DNA from: a virus | DNA length: 24,449 nucleotides | Strand: one strand, 5' to 3' | Virus record (IMG/VR): IMGVR_UViG_3300008339_000457 | Span: 1-24,449 of that record | In this document: positions 22,118-24,449 of the stretch, one piece after another | Layout: the number at the start of each line of letters is the position of its first letter | How positions within the stretch are numbered: position 1 is the first letter of the stretch | Position numbers and translations under genes: made by a program | Notes under the pieces: model-generated | Database searches by the model: none | Told to the model about the DNA's origin: nothing | Seen by the model: the letters and a program-made list of their open reading frames with translations, nothing else

Positions 22118-23379
22118 ACAATCTCGAACCACGCGAGGTCGAGGAATAGCTTGGCGGCGTTGTTGGTGGGAGTAGCAGCGATCAGTAGTACGTCGCTTAC
22201 ACCAGCGAGGGTGCGACCGAGCTGGAAGTTGAAGTCTGTAATGCTCCCGAGGTCTAGTGAAGAAGAGCTTGTGAGATAGCCTCCTGCGATCTCGGTACCA
22301 CCGGTGAAGCTGGTGATTGTGGTGTTGTATTGGACGTTGTTATTGACGTGAGTGGACCAGGTGCCTCCTGTGATTGTGGGGTTAAGCAAAACATGGTACT
22401 GGACAATGTCTAGCTTGTTATTTGTCGTCTGTTCGACAGCCGCGTTTAAGTTGGATGGAACAACTACACTATCTAAACGGGTGCTGTTTAAGCGCAGCGC
22501 CAGTACGGGGTAGATCGTGCCGGCAGTGGCGAGTGTGACTGCGGTGGAGCCGGTGGCGATGTTGTAGCGGCGGCTGAAGCCTTCGTATCCGCCCTCGGAG
22601 GCGACGGTGTTGCAGATCTGCTTTGCGGTAGCTGAGGTCGCAATAGTTCCTGTGTTCTCGATCTCCTGGCGTAGGGGGAGGATCGCGGTGGTCATGTAGC
22701 TGGTGAGGTTGATGTTGTCGCCGTGGAAGGTGTGAGCGATGACCATGCGGCCATCGACGACGAAGCCGCATCGGACATCGCCGACACCGAGCCACTCGAT
22801 GTCAATCCAGAAGATCTGGGTTTTGGATAGGTCGAGAGTGCGGCCGGAAAGGCCGGTGCCATCGAATTTGTCGTTGTTCCATTCGGCCTGGGCGATGCGG
22901 GTGTTTACGACCTCGCCGGTGACGTAGCTGCGGCGAACGAGGTAGGTAGCAGTGCCATCGCTCTCGAGATAGATGCCGTTCTGGGTGCCGAAGTAGCCGA
23001 TGCGTTGGCGCAGGTTGGTCTGTGGTGCCGCGAAAGCAAAGGATGTCATCACCAGCATCGATTTACCGGGCTGGTAAGGGAAGACCCGTTTGGTTTCGCG
23101 GTAGACGTAAGCGCCAGAGGTTGTTGGGACGGTGAGATTTACGCAGCTTTCGTTGGCGGCGTATGTCTTGGAGCCGCCACCATTTAATGCTGTGTCCCAT
23201 TTGTCGTTCTCTTGATAGCGGTGTTGGCTATCGAAGATTGTGAAGGGCGAGCTTGTACGTAGACGACCGAAGGCATCGCCGCTGGTGCCGGTGTTAGCGA
23301 GGACGGGTACGGGATATTCGACGTCGCCGCGGACGTACTCCAGCTCGTAGCGGTCGTTATTGACAATGCGTTGGCCCAC
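22114..23379 (-). CDS. Virion structural protein with DAFGRLR motif (421 aa)
   Basis: The start is GTG 23379. The product has MGQRIVNNDRYELEYVRG and, at residues 35-51, DAFGRLRTSSPFTIFDS, a signature of large structural proteins in cyanophages and other marine phages. It continues with ENDKWDTALNGGGSKTYAAN, RVFPYQPGKSMLVMTSFAFA, and ends in a beta-rich half (IQYHVLLNPTITGG-type, QYNTTITSFTGGTEIAGGYL). The function is not established; related proteins are detected in virions. It lies between the kinase-like gene and the XRE gene, ending convergently with the latter, which isolates it from the downstream head cluster. Its C-terminal part resembles a beta-sandwich, so a fibre, spike or head decoration role is plausible. 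Confidence 0.75.
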   Translation of the reverse strand: MGQRIVNNDRYELEYVRGDVEYPVPVLANTGTSGDAFGRLRTSSPFTIFDSQHRYQENDKWDTALNGGGSKTYAANESCVNLTVPTTSGAYVYRETKRVFPYQPGKSMLVMTSFAFAAPQTNLRQRIGYFGTQNGIYLESDGTATYLVRRSYVTGEVVNTRIAQAEWNNDKFDGTGLSGRTLDLSKTQIFWIDIEWLGVGDVRCGFVVDGRMVIAHTFHGDNINLTSYMTTAILPLRQEIENTGTIATSATAKQICNTVASEGGYEGFSRRYNIATGSTAVTLATAGTIYPVLALRLNSTRLDSVVVPSNLNAAVEQTTNNKLDIVQYHVLLNPTITGGTWSTHVNNNVQYNTTITSFTGGTEIAGGYLTSSSSLDLGSITDFNFQLGRTLAGVSDVLLIAATPTNNAAKLFLDLAWFEIV

Positions 23380-23417
23380 GGGTAGATAGCGCTGCTGCTG
23401 CTATCAGGCTAGGGGCG

Positions 23418-24428
23418 CTACAGCGGAGTACCGAAGGGCTGCTTGCGCTCGCGGGCAAGGCGGGCGGCACGTTCTGGCTCTAGGGCTAGTCGTAGCCGTG
23501 GGGTTTTGACACCGAGAGCCTTTGCTACATCACTCATTTGAATGAGTCCACGCTCCATGGCTGCTCGCGGCGCTGTGTTGGCGTTGGCAGTCAGGATACG
23601 GCGTGTGAGTCCAGGAATGCGCGGTTGATCGGCCCCGCTTACGAAGCGTGAGCGGGGCATCCGGTCGGCAGCCAAGAGTTCGCGCTCGAGAGCGTCGTGG
23701 TAACGCTTGACTGCGATCTCGAAGCGCTCGGTGTTGGCAGCGCCTCCGTAAGTCGATAGTGCCTTTGCCTGCTTCTCAACGTTAGCTAGTACACCTTTGT
23801 ATTTATTAGTAAAATCAGCACCGCGTGAATTAAACCCTAAAAAGTCGGGAAGCCTATTCATATCATACATCAAGTTCATTACACCATTGCGGTAATGCGC
23901 TGGTTGCCGTGGATCATGCAGCTCTGTAGCATAACCAAAGTCTATCAATGCTACTTTTTTACTTTTAGCATTAACCATAAGATTTCCGTTATGAATGTCT
24001 CCATGTGCTAAGCCTGCTGTGTGTAACTTGCGAAACTCACGTGCGATTTTTGTTTTAACAATTAAGGGTGCGTTTGAGGCGTTACCATTAGAGTCACGGT
24101 ATTCTTTACCTAAAGTCTTGTAGCCACTCATATGAGTCAAAATCAGAGTCTGCGACCTTACCTGGCCATCCGCGTCGCTGATTGCTTGCATACGAAGCGG
24201 AGCGGGGACGTTGACACCGGCATAGTCGGCCAGGTCTAGGCGGCGGAACTCGCTAGCAACGTCGTCCTCGTCGCCATTGCGGAAGAGCTTGATGCCGTAC
24301 TTCTCAGAAGGATGGACAAAGTAAGTGCCGAAAGCTCCTGCGCCTGCTTGGCAGCGGGGTTGATTGACGTAGCCTCCTGCCGATGCAAGACCCTGGCTGC
24401 CGGTAGACACCAAGGCGCGGGCGTGCAT
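23418..24428 (-). CDS. Protein-kinase-like protein (336 aa; may extend past the right edge)
   Basis: All main motifs of a protein-kinase-like fold are in order. There is a glycine-rich loop at residues 29-35 (GAGAFGT), a candidate ATP-binding Lys47 (GIKLF), and Glu60 in the following helix. The catalytic loop HGDIHNGN spans 142-149 (Asp144, Asn149) and DFG spans 163-165. A C-terminal helical region follows (residues about 200-336). The substrate is unknown; it could be a host or virion protein, a lipid or a small molecule. The frame stays open upstream of ATG 24428 to the window edge (YGLSTGA), so the true start may lie outside or this may be the C-terminus of a larger protein. The centre (23760-24130) is visibly AT-rich. 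It sits next to virion genes; whether it is packaged is inference. Confidence 0.8.
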   Translation of the reverse strand: MHARALVSTGSQGLASAGGYVNQPRCQAGAGAFGTYFVHPSEKYGIKLFRNGDEDDVASEFRRLDLADYAGVNVPAPLRMQAISDADGQVRSQTLILTHMSGYKTLGKEYRDSNGNASNAPLIVKTKIAREFRKLHTAGLAHGDIHNGNLMVNAKSKKVALIDFGYATELHDPRQPAHYRNGVMNLMYDMNRLPDFLGFNSRGADFTNKYKGVLANVEKQAKALSTYGGAANTERFEIAVKRYHDALERELLAADRMPRSRFVSGADQPRIPGLTRRILTANANTAPRAAMERGLIQMSDVAKALGVKTPRLRLALEPERAARLARERKQPFGTPL

Positions 24429-24449
24429 AGCCCCGGTGGAAAGGCCGTA

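Noticed and set aside
23391-23402. A short run of GCT/AGC triplets
   Set aside because: Only four units in an intergenic gap; too short to be called a functional repeat.
1-24449. tRNA genes, CRISPR arrays, insertion sequences, attachment sites or a diversity-generating retroelement
   Set aside because: No cloverleaf-like segment, regularly spaced repeat, transposase, integrase or reverse transcriptase was seen on either strand. Fibre repeats are protein modules, not template/variable pairs.

Overview
The window looks like the late structural region of a long-tailed double-stranded DNA phage (siphovirus type), read almost entirely leftward on the minus strand. The gene order from right to left is the standard one: head maturation protease, capsid decoration, major capsid, head-tail connectors, tail terminator, major tail tube, tail assembly chaperones, tape measure, tail tip, tail fibres. 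The host is inferred, not proven. The fibre N-terminus that begins MATWQHLRSSTANKRPTT, the DAFGRLRTSSPFT virion protein and the fibre repeat modules resemble proteins of phages infecting marine or freshwater picocyanobacteria (Synechococcus type). The moderately high GC content fits that. No terminase, portal, replication, integrase or lysis gene is in view, so lifestyle cannot be judged.

Right end (about 21840-24449): a protein-kinase-like gene with a complete set of kinase motifs, then a cyanophage-type virion protein. The only rightward gene follows, a small XRE/Cro-type helix-turn-helix regulator that fills the gap between two minus-strand structural genes. Head module (about 17450-21840): a DUF2213-type prohead protease fused to a coiled-coil/acidic scaffold-like tail, a decoration protein, a DUF2184-like major capsid protein, and four small connector or neck genes. 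Tail module (about 8940-17455): probable tail terminator, major tail protein with an Ig-like C-terminus followed by a strong Rho-independent terminator, a small unknown gene, and a pair of tail assembly chaperone frames. Next come a 1649-residue tape measure protein with an embedded lysozyme-like domain and a short tail-tip cassette. Tip and fibres (1-9047): a 1300-residue lambda J-like central tip protein, three small tail proteins of which two look related to tail-tube domains, a repeat-rich 846-residue fibre, an overlooked 52-residue gene, and the N-terminal part of a second fibre that runs off the left edge.

The genes are packed tightly. Many junctions are TAATG, ATGA or short overlaps, implying translational coupling in long leftward transcripts. 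The most informative non-coding signal is a canonical slippery heptamer GGGAAAC at 15178-15172, placed exactly in frame and followed by a possible stem-loop. It predicts a -1 programmed frameshift making a G/GT-type chaperone pair. It also explains a downstream open frame that has no usable start codon of its own. The kinase-like gene and the inward-facing XRE gene are the best candidates for accessory functions placed within a structural module.
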